A DNA stretch of 64,000 bases from Pyrobaculum islandicum DSM 4184. Lineage in GTDB: Archaea > Thermoproteota > Thermoprotei > Thermoproteales > Thermoproteaceae. A program made the translations under genes and the position numbers. Of this stretch, positions 52,004 to 61,141 are shown piece by piece. Within the stretch, counting starts at the first letter, position 1. Each line of letters begins with the position of its first letter. Below the pieces are notes generated by a model. The model did no database searches, had not been told where the DNA came from, and saw nothing but the letters and a program-made list of their open reading frames with translations. The DNA is taken from contig NC_008701.1 in assembly GCF_000015205.1 (NCBI RefSeq), positions 186,001 to 250,000 on the forward strand, given 5' to 3'.

Positions 52004-52624
52004 ATGGGCCAAACCCAATACCCCACTGTGAAACAGTTTGTAAAGTTAATCGAAACTTTGCGGAAGGAGGAGGGGCTTTCGGACAACGCGTTAATTGCGT
52101 TTGAGTCTCCTATAGTCGACGCGGGCGGCGGCGTGGATACGTATTACGACGTCTCCGCCGACGAGGTCGTGAAGTCGGAAGTTGTCGTCGGCAAAGACGG
52201 CTTGACGACGCCGTCCTCGGCAAGTACCGGTGGGACGGCAAAACCGCGGGGAGAGCTAGCTGAGAAGGTAAACACCATTGTGATAAGGGGCGGCGAGGTG
52301 GTGGCCTATGCCGAGGTCTTCTTCGGGAGGTTGCCCTACGGGCCCTGGGCGGAGCTCTTCAACCTGCGGGTCTTGGGTACGCCGGTAGAGGCGGAGCTGT
52401 ACCGCCTATTCGCCAAGTACATGGAGGCGGAGGACCTGCTCTATGTGGAGTACCTGGACGATGGAAAGACCGCCCGCCAGCTGGCAACCGGCGTACCCCC
52501 GGGCGAGAGCAGGATGAGGCGGCTCCTGGAGAGTTGCGGCTTCAGGGTAGTGAGGGATTGGTACCGTTGGAGGGCACCCCCAAGCTCCGGGCCGTTAGGC
52601 TACCTAAGCCTCTCCCTGAGGTAG
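52004..52624 (+). CDS. DUF1122-like crenarchaeal protein
   Basis: A 206-residue protein resembling the DUF1122 family of crenarchaeal proteins, which has an acetyltransferase-like fold as far as I recall. Segments: VKQFVKLIETLRKEEGLSD, LAEKVNTIVIRGGEVVAYAEVFFG, ELFNLRVLGTPVEAELYRLF and GVPPGESRMRRLLESCGFRVVRDWYR. The last resembles the ending of GNAT-type domains. The GTG at 51998 is two codons upstream of the preferred ATG. It converges on, and overlaps by 25 nt, the oxidoreductase gene. Function unknown. Confidence 0.65.
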   Translation: MGQTQYPTVKQFVKLIETLRKEEGLSDNALIAFESPIVDAGGGVDTYYDVSADEVVKSEVVVGKDGLTTPSSASTGGTAKPRGELAEKVNTIVIRGGEVVAYAEVFFGRLPYGPWAELFNLRVLGTPVEAELYRLFAKYMEAEDLLYVEYLDDGKTARQLATGVPPGESRMRRLLESCGFRVVRDWYRWRAPPSSGPLGYLSLSLR

Positions 52625-53928
52625 AGCCTTGCGATTATGGTGAAGGGGTGCCAGGGCGAGGCGGTGAAGGGCATGTATGAGTACTCGGCCTTGAACATAT
52701 CCTCCACGGGCCTCCCCAGGAACTGGGTGGCTAAGTCCACCAGGCCGCCCACCGAGGGGGTCCGGCCCACTATCTGCATCCCCACCAGCCTGCCCTCCCT
52801 ATCCACCACGGCCTTTAGGGTGACGTCTACGGCGCCCTTCATGTACCTCGCCTTGTCTGTCGCGGAAATAGAGATAGAGCTGCCGTAGATACCCCTCCTC
52901 CTTGCCTCCTCCTCGGTGAGCCCGGTGGATCCTATGTACATGTCGAGGAACTTGGTCACCGAGGCGCCGGCCACCGGCGGGAAGGAGATGGCCCTCCTCC
53001 CCAAACCGGCGTTTGTCCCAGCGACGTACCCCATCTTGTTGGCGTAGATGGCCAGCGGTATCCACACCGGCTCCCCCGTCACCGCGTGTCTCGCCTCGGC
53101 CACGTCGCCTGCGGCATAGACGGCGGGCGCCGCCGTCTCCATGTATTCGTTTACCTCCACAGCACCCGTCTGGCCCAGCCTCGCGCCGGCCCTCAGGGCG
53201 AGGTCGACGTTGGGCCTCACCCCCGTGGCGAGGAACACAACGTCGGCGGGGTAGCGGCCACCGTCGGTCTCCACGTACCTAGCCCTGCCCCCCTCACCCC
53301 CGATTTTCACAAGCCTCTCCCCCAGCCTCAGCTCCACCCTCTCCCCCATGTATCGAGCCACCACCGCGGACATGTCCGGATCAAGCGACTTGGCCAGAGG
53401 CCTGGGGCTCCCGTCTATGAGCACCACCCTTTTGCCCATCTGGGCCAAGACGTCGGCCATCTCCACCCCGATGTAGCCCGCCCCAACCACCGCCACGTCT
53501 CTAGCCCCCTGGAGGAGCCTCTTCGCCTTATCCACCACCTCCACCCCCCTCACCGGCAGAACCCCCTCCAGCTCCACCCCCTCCACCTCGGGCACCGCCG
53601 GTCGGGCCCCTGTGGCTATAACTAACGTATCGAACTTGAGAACCCCTTCTAACTTCCCCTCAAGATATACTCTATCTCCCAACACGTCCACGGCTCGGGT
53701 CTCTGTGTACACCTCCACTCCCCTCTCGCTTTCGAACTCCTCCTCGCTGTATAGCCAAATCTCTCCTTGGGTAAGGTCTCCAATGGCATATGGAATAGCG
53801 CAAGGGGCGTGTGTTATATATCTAGAGGCCTCTATGAGTATTACTCGACATTGAGGACACAGCCTCTTGGCCCTAGAGGCGGCGGTAGCTCCTGCCGTAC
53901 CGCCGCCAATAACAACCATAGTTTTCAT
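52600..53928 (-). CDS. FAD/NAD(P)-dependent disulfide oxidoreductase (NADH oxidase/CoA-disulfide reductase family)
   Basis: A 442-residue flavoprotein. FAD-binding motif VVIGGGTAGATAASRA, the single redox cysteine in HAPCAIPYAIG (about residue 45, the CoADR/NOX position), NAD-binding VAVVGAGYIGVEMADVL and the second FAD motif VYAAGDVAEA. The C-terminal dimerisation domain ends SYMPFTASPWHPF. The family reduces O2, polysulfide or CoA disulfides with NAD(P)H. In an anaerobic sulfur/hydrogen metaboliser a CoA-disulfide or polysulfide reductase is more likely than an oxidase. It lies 42 nt after the fumarate reductase genes on the same strand. Confidence 0.88.
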   Translation of the reverse strand: MKTMVVIGGGTAGATAASRAKRLCPQCRVILIEASRYITHAPCAIPYAIGDLTQGEIWLYSEEEFESERGVEVYTETRAVDVLGDRVYLEGKLEGVLKFDTLVIATGARPAVPEVEGVELEGVLPVRGVEVVDKAKRLLQGARDVAVVGAGYIGVEMADVLAQMGKRVVLIDGSPRPLAKSLDPDMSAVVARYMGERVELRLGERLVKIGGEGGRARYVETDGGRYPADVVFLATGVRPNVDLALRAGARLGQTGAVEVNEYMETAAPAVYAAGDVAEARHAVTGEPVWIPLAIYANKMGYVAGTNAGLGRRAISFPPVAGASVTKFLDMYIGSTGLTEEEARRRGIYGSSISISATDKARYMKGAVDVTLKAVVDREGRLVGMQIVGRTPSVGGLVDLATQFLGRPVEDMFKAEYSYMPFTASPWHPFTIIARLYLRERLR

Positions 53929-53970
53929 GACTTACATATGTATATTCCTATTTTAACTTTTTTAACATGA

Positions 53971-54273
53971 TTATTCAGTAACTAAATCTTTAATTACTTT
54001 TTTTCCTTTGAGAGGTTCTATGAAAATTTCGTCTGTCTTTAAATCAGATATTTTAACAGTACAGGCAAGTCTCGGAACGCCGTTGATTACCATAGCACAC
54101 GCGCCACAGACTCCCATGCGACATGCATATCTCATGGAGAGAGTACCGTCCAGTTTTTCTCTAATTAATAACAAGAGGTCAAGTATTGTGATATTTTCAG
54201 ATATCTCCACTATGTAGCTCTGGTAATATTGTGCCCCATTCCTCCCCCTCTTGACGTGCACCTTGACCCTCAT
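53971..54273 (-). CDS. Short [2Fe-2S] subunit of fumarate reductase/succinate dehydrogenase
   Basis: A 100-residue protein equal to only the N-terminal plant-ferredoxin-like domain of SdhB/FrdB. The [2Fe-2S] ligands are in YACRMGVCGACAMVING and RLACTVK. Ordinary SdhB/FrdB (about 230-320 aa) continues with a domain carrying [4Fe-4S] and [3Fe-4S] clusters; here the protein stops after GKKVIKDLVTE. The ATG overlaps the sdhA stop (TGATG). There is no downstream remnant of the missing domain, so the short form seems genuine. Electrons must reach FAD by another route or from a soluble donor. Confidence 0.85.
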   Translation of the reverse strand: MRVKVHVKRGRNGAQYYQSYIVEISENITILDLLLLIREKLDGTLSMRYACRMGVCGACAMVINGVPRLACTVKISDLKTDEIFIEPLKGKKVIKDLVTE

Positions 54274-56000
54274 CAATATCTCCTTGTCTCCGGCATCCAT
54301 CTGGTGATTTCCACTTTTGTCGTTGAGACGTGCAAAGTGTCGCCATATAGATAGTACACAGTGTGTACAAGCCAGTCGTCATCGCGCCTAGGGAAATCTA
54401 GACGGTAGTGAGCTCCTCTAGACTCTCGTCTCAAAAGGGCGCCTGTCAGCACGGCCTGGGCGGCGTATAACATGCCGTATAGCTCAAGTACTTCTCTCAA
54501 TTCCATATTGTAAATCCTCCCCCCGTCTGTAATCCTTACCTCTTTTAACATATCAAACAGCTTATTAAGTCTTCGTAGAGCCTCAGAGGTAACGCTACCG
54601 TGTCTAACTATGCCAGCTCCCCTCTCCATGAGGTCTTGTAGCTTAGCTCTTAAGCTAAGCGGAGTCATACCCCCGTGTTCATTTTTTATGAGCTTCGCTA
54701 TTCGCTCTTCCTCCTTCTGTATCTCTAGTCTTACGACAGTAGTGCTGAGGGCCGGCCTCCCCATTGCGTAGACAGCCGCCTCTTCTCCCACAATCCTCCC
54801 CCAGACGGCGCACTCAGTTAGGGAGTTGGAGCCCAGTCTGTTAGCCCCGTGTACGCCGGTAGAGGCGGCTTCCCCAGCCGCCCAGAGACCCCGGATCCAC
54901 TCACCCCTGTGGTTCAGCACCCTCCCCCGGACGTCTGTATATATTCCGCCCATGAAGTAGTGGACGGCCGGCCTCACGGGTATCAACTCCGTGGTTGGAT
55001 CAACCCCGGCATAGGTCTTAGAGAGCTCCAGGAGGAGGGGTAGCCTCTCCTCTAGTCTCTTCCTATCTATGTGCCTAACGTCGAGACCTACGTAGCAGAG
55101 GCCCGACTCGTGGAGGAACCCCCTACCCTCCATGCACTCGGTGATTATTGCCCTAGACACTACGTCCCTCGGCGCCAGCTCCATCTTCTCGGGGGCGTAC
55201 CTCTTCATGAACCTCTCGCCGTGTCTATTCACGAGGTAGCCCCCCTCGGCCCTGGCGGCCTCGCTTATCAATATGCCGCTTGGGACCAGCGCCGTGGGGT
55301 GCCACTGGACAAACTCCATATCTCTCAGCGCCGCGCCTGCCTTAAGCGCGTAGCCCAGAACCTCGCCCGTGTTTAGCCACCCCATGGTGGTCATACGGTA
55401 GAGTCTCCCCGCGCCCCCTGCCGCGATGACGCCGGCCTTGGCCACAAACCCCACCAGCTCTCCCCTCCTCATGTCTAACGCCACCAGGCCGTAGAAGACG
55501 TCGTTTTTCACCACTAGCGTCGTGACAAAGTACTCTTCGTAAAAATGGATATTGTGGAAAGACTTGGCATATCTATACAGCGCTGTCATTATGTAGAATC
55601 CTGTCCTATCCTTTGCAAAGACTGTCCTAGGCTTAGACATACCGCCGAACATCCTCAGACTGTAGGTTCCATCGGGGTCTCTGCTCCAGGGCACCCCGAT
55701 GGAGTCCAGGAACTTAACCTCGGCGGGGGCCTCCCTCGCCAGCACTATAGCCGCCTCTTGATCTACCAGGAAGTCCCCGCCCTTCACGGTGTCATAGGCG
55801 TGGAGCTCCGGGCTGTCGCCGGTCTTCTCCGGGTGTACCACCGCTGCCATCCCGCCCTCGGCGGAGATGCTGTGGGACCGGGGGCCCGAGGTCTTGGTGA
55901 CCACGGCCACCGAGACCCCCCGGAGGGCTGCGGCAACTGCTGCTCTCAGTCCAGCTAGGCCGCTGCCTATTACCACTACGTCATATATAAGTAAATCCAT
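54273..56000 (-). CDS. Fumarate reductase/succinate dehydrogenase flavoprotein subunit
   Basis: A 575-residue FAD protein that interconverts fumarate and succinate. FAD-binding VVVIGSGLAGLRAAVAA, the His for covalent FAD in PRSHSISAEGGMAAV, catalytic residues in FVQWHPTALVPSG and RPAVHYFMGGIYTD, and the C-terminal ANRLGSNSLTECAVWG. In the dicarboxylate/4-hydroxybutyrate cycle it should work as fumarate reductase. Adjacent cycle genes support this. No membrane-anchor genes (sdhC/D) follow, so the enzyme may be soluble or use an unlinked anchor. Confidence 0.95.
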   Translation of the reverse strand: MDLLIYDVVVIGSGLAGLRAAVAAALRGVSVAVVTKTSGPRSHSISAEGGMAAVVHPEKTGDSPELHAYDTVKGGDFLVDQEAAIVLAREAPAEVKFLDSIGVPWSRDPDGTYSLRMFGGMSKPRTVFAKDRTGFYIMTALYRYAKSFHNIHFYEEYFVTTLVVKNDVFYGLVALDMRRGELVGFVAKAGVIAAGGAGRLYRMTTMGWLNTGEVLGYALKAGAALRDMEFVQWHPTALVPSGILISEAARAEGGYLVNRHGERFMKRYAPEKMELAPRDVVSRAIITECMEGRGFLHESGLCYVGLDVRHIDRKRLEERLPLLLELSKTYAGVDPTTELIPVRPAVHYFMGGIYTDVRGRVLNHRGEWIRGLWAAGEAASTGVHGANRLGSNSLTECAVWGRIVGEEAAVYAMGRPALSTTVVRLEIQKEEERIAKLIKNEHGGMTPLSLRAKLQDLMERGAGIVRHGSVTSEALRRLNKLFDMLKEVRITDGGRIYNMELREVLELYGMLYAAQAVLTGALLRRESRGAHYRLDFPRRDDDWLVHTVYYLYGDTLHVSTTKVEITRWMPETRRY

Positions 56001-56083
56001 ACATATGCTTATTTTTATGGTTTAAATCGATTTTTTATAATTACAAAAAATGAAGAAAATGTTAATTTTCTATAATCTAGTTT

Positions 56084-57580
56084 TTATAACTTTTCTATCT
56101 CAGACTTCCTATGCAGTTCGGACGCCCCTGGTGGCTCGGGACCCCTCATTCTAGCTAGTCTCCTTGCTATCGTCTCGGCTCCTTGGAAGTCATATAACCT
56201 TGAGAAGACTATCTTCTGCGCCGCGGGAGACCCTGCGCCGTGGACTGACTCTATGAGGAAGCCCACACTGATACTTACGTTCTCCAGTAGTCTGAGCATC
56301 CTAAGCCTATCCTCTGCCGTGAACTCCGGCACGCCCTGGAGGTATTTTTCAACGAGGTGTTTAATCTCGGAATTCTTGAGGTCGAACTCGCTAGGCGCCG
56401 TCCCGATTATGCCGCCTGCAATGTCATGTGCTAGCCTTGCTATTTCATAAGGGAACCTAGACACCAAGTGTTTCGTGACGTTGGCATACATCGGGTTTAC
56501 CCACCAGCCACCGTCTTTCAGTAGCTTCTTCCCCTCCCAGCTGGCGGCGAGACCGGCGCTGTACATGCTCTCGTTTAGAAACACCATCTCGGTCAACTTA
56601 TCCACGATGTTGGGCTTGTCAGCGACGCCGATCTGCTTCGCCAGGTTGTAGGCCGCCCCTATGATCACGTCGCCCAGCCCCGACTTACATCCGGCGTAGC
56701 CCTGGCGGTGGAAGGCGGAAAAGACCTCCACCAGCGGGCCCGCCCACTGCCACTCCTGGTAGAGGAAGACCCGGTCCCAGGGCACGAACACGTCCTCGAA
56801 TATTATGAGGCCCTCGTGGTGGGACATATACGGCAACCCGTCGATGTCGCCCTCGGCCTTCCTCACGTCGTTTATCTGCCTACCCACTACGACCGTGACG
56901 CCGGGGCTGTCCAGCGGCACGGCGAAGGCCACAGCGTAGGGGGCATCCTTCTCAGTCATAGCCCTGGTGGGCATCACGATCACCTCGTCGACTAGGGCTA
57001 CGCCGGTGATGTTGGCCTTCGCCCCTCTGACGATTATGCCGTCGTCTCTCTCCTCCACCACTCTGACGTAGGCGTCTGGGTTAGGTTGCTCGTGGGGTCT
57101 CAGAGACCTCACGCCTCTCGCGTCTGTCATAGCCCCGGCCAGCGCAAGGTCCCGTCTTTGAACCTCCTCTAAATATTGAAAGAAGCGCTCTCTGTAAATC
57201 GGCTTACCCTTCTCGGCCATCTTCCCAGTGATTATGTATAGCGTATTTAACGCGTCCCACCCGACGCACCTCTGGAAGCATGTCCCAGTCTTGTGGCTGA
57301 GGGCTCTGAGCAACTTGACCTTAGCCACAAGGTCTTGGGGGCCCTGGTGTATGTGTACAAACCTGTTTATCTCCTCGTTTATAAAGGGGCTGTAGGCCCT
57401 GGCCAAGTCGCGGGTGTCCTCCTGGAATGCGGCATCGAAGGTAGCCTTAAAGGAGAGGAGAGACGGCTTTAGAAAGAGATTTGTTGTCACGTCTTCAACT
57501 CTCTTGCCCATAACATATACCTTTACATGTCTCCTATTTCGAAGACCTTCGACGTATTGTTCCCCTGTACGTAGCCCCAT
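56084..57580 (-). CDS. 4-Hydroxybutyryl-CoA dehydratase
   Basis: A 498-residue FAD and [4Fe-4S] enzyme that converts 4-hydroxybutyryl-CoA to crotonyl-CoA by a ketyl-radical mechanism. It is the key enzyme of the 4-hydroxybutyrate cycles. Cluster ligands appear as [14 protein letters not shown] and in [15 protein letters not shown] (His and Cys, next to a conserved Lys). Flavin-site segments VIVMPTRAM and [13 protein letters not shown] are also seen. Length is normal. It is transcribed divergently from the aldehyde dehydrogenase, across a region with a 25-bp dyad. Confidence 0.96.
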   Translation of the reverse strand: MGLRTGEQYVEGLRNRRHVKVYVMGKRVEDVTTNLFLKPSLLSFKATFDAAFQEDTRDLARAYSPFINEEINRFVHIHQGPQDLVAKVKLLRALSHKTGTCFQRCVGWDALNTLYIITGKMAEKGKPIYRERFFQYLEEVQRRDLALAGAMTDARGVRSLRPHEQPNPDAYVRVVEERDDGIIVRGAKANITGVALVDEVIVMPTRAMTEKDAPYAVAFAVPLDSPGVTVVVGRQINDVRKAEGDIDGLPYMSHHEGLIIFEDVFVPWDRVFLYQEWQWAGPLVEVFSAFHRQGYAGCKSGLGDVIIGAAYNLAKQIGVADKPNIVDKLTEMVFLNESMYSAGLAASWEGKKLLKDGGWWVNPMYANVTKHLVSRFPYEIARLAHDIAGGIIGTAPSEFDLKNSEIKHLVEKYLQGVPEFTAEDRLRMLRLLENVSISVGFLIESVHGAGSPAAQKIVFSRLYDFQGAETIARRLARMRGPEPPGASELHRKSEIEKL

Positions 57581-57601
57581 GCCATTGCGGCAAGAGCCAT
57601 A

Positions 57602-57626
57602 TATAAAGTTTCTAAGAAACTTTATA
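57602..57626. promoter_or_regulatory. Perfect 11-bp inverted repeat, candidate operator for the CO2-fixation genes
   Basis: TATAAAGTTTC (57602-57612), TAA, then GAAACTTTATA (57616-57626). It begins 22 nt from the dehydratase ATG, so it covers the expected TATA/BRE of that gene, and lies 78 nt before the aldehyde dehydrogenase ATG. A bound protein would block or fix polymerase at the dehydratase promoter. Confidence 0.7.
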
Positions 57627-57667
57627 ATATTAAATAATTATAAAAATTTTCACATTTATATTATATC

Positions 57668-57686
57668 AGAAAAATTATTAAAAGAC
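57668..57686 (+). promoter_or_regulatory. Promoter region of the aldehyde dehydrogenase/acyl-CoA ligase operon
   Basis: A/T-rich AGAAAAATTATTAAAAGAC about 20-35 nt before the ATG at 57704, suitable as BRE/TATA for the two-gene operon. Confidence 0.45.
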
Positions 57687-57703
57687 TATGGAAAGAAACT
57701 GTG

Positions 57704-59125
57704 ATGAAAGATGTAAAAGATTTAATTGTTATAGTTAATCCAGCTACAGAGGAGGTAATCGCCGAGCTTCCCAAAGCTACGAGAGAAGACGTGAGAAGGG
57801 CCATAGATGCGGCGTGGGACGCCTTCGCCAGCTGGTCGGCCCTACCGCTGAGGAAGAGGACCCGCGTCTTGCTGAAGACCGCCGAGCTTGCCGAGACCGC
57901 CAGGGAGGACCTCCTCAAGACCCTGGTGGCGGAGTCCGGGAAGCCCATTAAAGACGCCGAGGCGGAGATCACGAGGGCAATAGAAATCTTCCGCTCCAGC
58001 GCGGAAGAGGCCAAGCTGATCCTAGAGGGGTCGGTCCCCAGGGTAGACGCCTACGAGTACCCTATCGGCAACGAAAACAGACTCGTGGTGGCCGTGAGAG
58101 AGCCCGTGGGCGTCGTCGGGGGGGCCCTCAGCTACAACAACCCCGTCTCCACTTTCGCCCACAAGGTGGCCCCCGTCATCGCGGCGGGGAACACAGTCGT
58201 CGTGAAGCCTTCCTCCTACACCCCCCTCACCGCCCTTAAATTCCTGGAGATTATGAAGAGGGCTGGGGTGCCCGAGGGCGTGGTAAACGTAGTTGTAGGC
58301 AGCGGGGAGGAGATCTTCGATGAGCTTATCCAGAGCGACAAGGTCGCTGGGATAAACTTCACCGGCAGCACCGCGGTGGGGCTACAAGTGGCAGCTAAGG
58401 CCGCCTCCAGGGGGAAGAAGTTCATGATAGCACCCGGAGGTTCCGACCCGGCCGTGGTGTTTAAAGACGCCGATTTAGACGCCGCGGCTAAGATCATCGC
58501 CAGAGCCCGGTACGAAAACGCGGGCCAGAACTGCAACGCCACCAAGAGGGTTTTCGTGGAGCGGGAGGTCTACCCCAAGTTCGTAGAGCTCCTCCTCGGC
58601 TATGTGAAAGCCATAAGAGTAGGCGACCCCATGGACTACAGCACAGACATGGGTCCCCTCATCTCCGAAAAGATGGTGAGGGCCATGGACAGCGTAGTGA
58701 AAGACGCCCTCGAGAAAGGCGCCAAACTGGCGGCGGGGGGCAGGAGGATGAACAGGAGGGGCTACTTCTACGAGCCCACCGTCCTCCTCTTCGACGGCGA
58801 CGCCGAGGCTAAGGCGCTTAGGGAGGAGGTCTTCGGGCCGGTTCTGCCCGTGGTGCCCTTCGAGGGGGAGGAGGAGGCCGTCCGCCTCGCCAACGCCACC
58901 CAGTACGGCCTACAGTCTGCTGTCTTCACCTCGGACTACAGGAAGGCGCTTAGGGTGGCGAGAGCCATAAAGGCGGGGGCGGTCATGATAAACGACAGCA
59001 CCAGGGTGAGGTTCGACGCTCTTCCTTACGGCGGCGTTAAGATGTCGGGCTTCGGCTGGAGAGAGGGCGTGAGGTCGACCATGATCTACTACACAGAGCC
59101 CAAGTTCCTCGTCTTCGGGCTTTGA
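57704..59125 (+). CDS. CoA-dependent aldehyde dehydrogenase, probable succinyl-CoA reductase
   Basis: A 473-residue member of the aldehyde dehydrogenase superfamily. The catalytic cysteine is in NAGQNCNATKR and the NAD-site motif is FTGSTAVG. The usual general-base glutamate segment LELGG is replaced by IAPGG, so the base is Ala. Loss of this residue is unfavourable for hydrolysing acids but compatible with CoA-acylating chemistry. In Thermoproteales an enzyme of this family in this gene neighbourhood reduces succinyl-CoA to succinic semialdehyde; the context here (dehydratase, CoA ligase, alcohol dehydrogenase) supports that. The start is ATG, with GTG one codon upstream. Confidence 0.85.
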   Translation: MKDVKDLIVIVNPATEEVIAELPKATREDVRRAIDAAWDAFASWSALPLRKRTRVLLKTAELAETAREDLLKTLVAESGKPIKDAEAEITRAIEIFRSSAEEAKLILEGSVPRVDAYEYPIGNENRLVVAVREPVGVVGGALSYNNPVSTFAHKVAPVIAAGNTVVVKPSSYTPLTALKFLEIMKRAGVPEGVVNVVVGSGEEIFDELIQSDKVAGINFTGSTAVGLQVAAKAASRGKKFMIAPGGSDPAVVFKDADLDAAAKIIARARYENAGQNCNATKRVFVEREVYPKFVELLLGYVKAIRVGDPMDYSTDMGPLISEKMVRAMDSVVKDALEKGAKLAAGGRRMNRRGYFYEPTVLLFDGDAEAKALREEVFGPVLPVVPFEGEEEAVRLANATQYGLQSAVFTSDYRKALRVARAIKAGAVMINDSTRVRFDALPYGGVKMSGFGWREGVRSTMIYYTEPKFLVFGL

Positions 59126-59126
59126 T

Positions 59127-61016
59127 ATGTCCGCGGAGTTCATAGAGGTATACAAGAAGTCGCTGGAGGACCCCATCGGCTTCTGGGAGAAGCAGGCGGA
59201 GAGACTGTACTGGAGGGAGAGGTGGAAGAAGACCTACGACGACTCCAACCCCCCCTTCTACAGGTGGTTCGTAGGCGGCAAGACCAACATCTCCTACAAC
59301 GCCCTAGATAGGCACGTTAAAGGCGGGAGGGCCAACAAGGCGGCGTTGATCTGGGTCTCGGCGGACGGCGCCACCAGGGTGCTCAGGTACTGGGACCTCT
59401 ACAGAGAGGTCAATCGTTTTGCCGTGTTTTTGAAGAGCCTCGGCGTAGAGCGGGGCGACAGAGTGGCGATATACATGCCGATGATACCCGAGGCCATGGT
59501 GGCGATGTTGGCCGTGAACAGAATTGGGGCGGTGCACACAGTGATCTTCTCAGGCTTCGGCCCCCAGGCGCTCGCCGAGAGGATAAAAGACGCCGAGGCC
59601 AAGGTGGTGATTACGGCAGACGGCATGAGGAGACGCGGCAGGGTGATCCCCCTGAAGCCCACCGTAGACGAGGCGCTGAAGATTGTGGGCAACGACATAT
59701 TCACGGTGGTGTACAAACACACGGGGGTCGAGGTCCCCATGAAGCAGGGCAGAGACCTCTGGTGGCAAGAGGAGATAGCCAAGATCCCCCCAAACACCTA
59801 CATAGAGCCCGAGTGGGTGCCCGGGGAGGCGCCGCTCTTCATACTGTACACATCAGGCACAACCGGCAAGCCGAAGGGCATACTCCACTTACACGGCCAG
59901 TATATGGTGTGGGTATGGTACGCCTTCAACCACCTCACCGGAGCCGAGAGGGAGTTCAGAGAGGACATAGTCTTCTTCTCCACAGCCGACATAGGCTGGA
60001 TCTCCGGCCACCACTACGGCGTCCACGGCCCCCTCCTCAACGGCCTGACCGTGCTATGGTACGAGGACGCCCCCGACTACCCCCACCCCGGCATCTGGTG
60101 GGAAATCGCCGACACCTACAAGGTCACACACATGTTGTTCTCCCCCACGGCCATCAGGCTGTTGATGAAATACGGCGACGAGTGGCCTAGGAGGTACAAG
60201 CTAGACAGCCTAATGGCCCTCTACTCCACCGGCGAGGTCCTCAACGAAGAGGCATACAACTGGATGAGGCGGGAGATATGTAGGGGGAGGTCCGACTGCC
60301 AGATAGCCGACATATGGGGCCAGACCGAGACCGCTTGCTTCGTCACAGCCCCCGGCTCCATGAACCTAGGCGGCTTCCGCTACAAATACGGCTCGGTGGG
60401 CATGCCCTACCCCACCCTTAACCTACAGATCCTAGACGACGACGGGAAGCCGCTTCCGCCCGGCGCCAAGGGACACGTGGTGGCCAAGCCGCCGCTGCCC
60501 CCCGCCTTCTTACACACGCTGTGGCGCGACCCGGAGAGATACGTCAAGTCCTATTGGTCCCGCTTCCCCGGCTACTACTACACTGGCGACCTCGGCTACA
60601 TAGACCAAGACGGGCACCTCCACATAATGGGCCGCTCCGACGACGTGATAAAGGTGGCCGGCCACAGGCTCTCCACCAGGGAGGTGGAGGACATACTCAC
60701 CAGTCACCCCGCCGTCGCCGAGGCCGCCGTGGTGGGCGTGCCAGATGAAGTCAGAGGCGAGGTGCTGGGGGTCTTCGTGGTGCCCAAACAAGGCATGAAA
60801 ATCACGGAAGAGGAGGTGGTTAAACACCTCAGGAACTCCCTTGGCCCCGTCGCCGTAGTTGGAAAAGTCGTGATACTGGATAAGCTCCCCAAGACCAGGA
60901 CAGGCAAGGTCATGAGGAGAGTGCTGAGGGCTATGGCCACCGGGCAACCCGTGGGCGACCTAAGCACCCTAGAAGACGAGGAGGCCCTTGAGGAGCTAAG
61001 GAAAAAACTCAGCTAA
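59127..61016 (+). CDS. AMP-forming acyl-CoA synthetase, probable 4-hydroxybutyrate-CoA ligase
   Basis: A 629-residue acetyl-CoA-synthetase-like enzyme with every core motif: ATP loop LYTSGTTGKPKGILH, A5 WGQTETACF, A7 YTGDLG, A8 GRSDDVIKVAGHR and the adenylation lysine segment LPKTRTGKVMRR. It begins 1 nt after the aldehyde dehydrogenase stop, so the two are one operon. The order CoA reductase, ligase, then alcohol dehydrogenase nearby points to activation of 4-hydroxybutyrate; acetate or propionate activity is also possible for this family. It contrasts with the motif-less homologue at 18998. Confidence 0.88.
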   Translation: MSAEFIEVYKKSLEDPIGFWEKQAERLYWRERWKKTYDDSNPPFYRWFVGGKTNISYNALDRHVKGGRANKAALIWVSADGATRVLRYWDLYREVNRFAVFLKSLGVERGDRVAIYMPMIPEAMVAMLAVNRIGAVHTVIFSGFGPQALAERIKDAEAKVVITADGMRRRGRVIPLKPTVDEALKIVGNDIFTVVYKHTGVEVPMKQGRDLWWQEEIAKIPPNTYIEPEWVPGEAPLFILYTSGTTGKPKGILHLHGQYMVWVWYAFNHLTGAEREFREDIVFFSTADIGWISGHHYGVHGPLLNGLTVLWYEDAPDYPHPGIWWEIADTYKVTHMLFSPTAIRLLMKYGDEWPRRYKLDSLMALYSTGEVLNEEAYNWMRREICRGRSDCQIADIWGQTETACFVTAPGSMNLGGFRYKYGSVGMPYPTLNLQILDDDGKPLPPGAKGHVVAKPPLPPAFLHTLWRDPERYVKSYWSRFPGYYYTGDLGYIDQDGHLHIMGRSDDVIKVAGHRLSTREVEDILTSHPAVAEAAVVGVPDEVRGEVLGVFVVPKQGMKITEEEVVKHLRNSLGPVAVVGKVVILDKLPKTRTGKVMRRVLRAMATGQPVGDLSTLEDEEALEELRKKLS

Positions 61017-61119
61017 ACCCCGCCAAACGTCTTTAACACGAATTTTTGAAAATACGTGTATGCCTTTCCCAACCTGTTTCTAGGTCGTTAAACAGGGTAG
61101 GCCCCAGGGGGACCGGCCT

Positions 61120-61136
61120 GGGGGGGGGGGGGGGGG
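61120..61136. repeat. Poly-G tract of 17
   Basis: Seventeen consecutive G on the plus strand, between two convergent genes and 6 nt from the stop of the alcohol dehydrogenase. Long mononucleotide runs are length-variable in Pyrobaculum aerophilum as I recall. Here it cannot shift a reading frame, but may affect 3' ends. Confidence 0.9.
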
Positions 61137-61141
61137 AAGCG

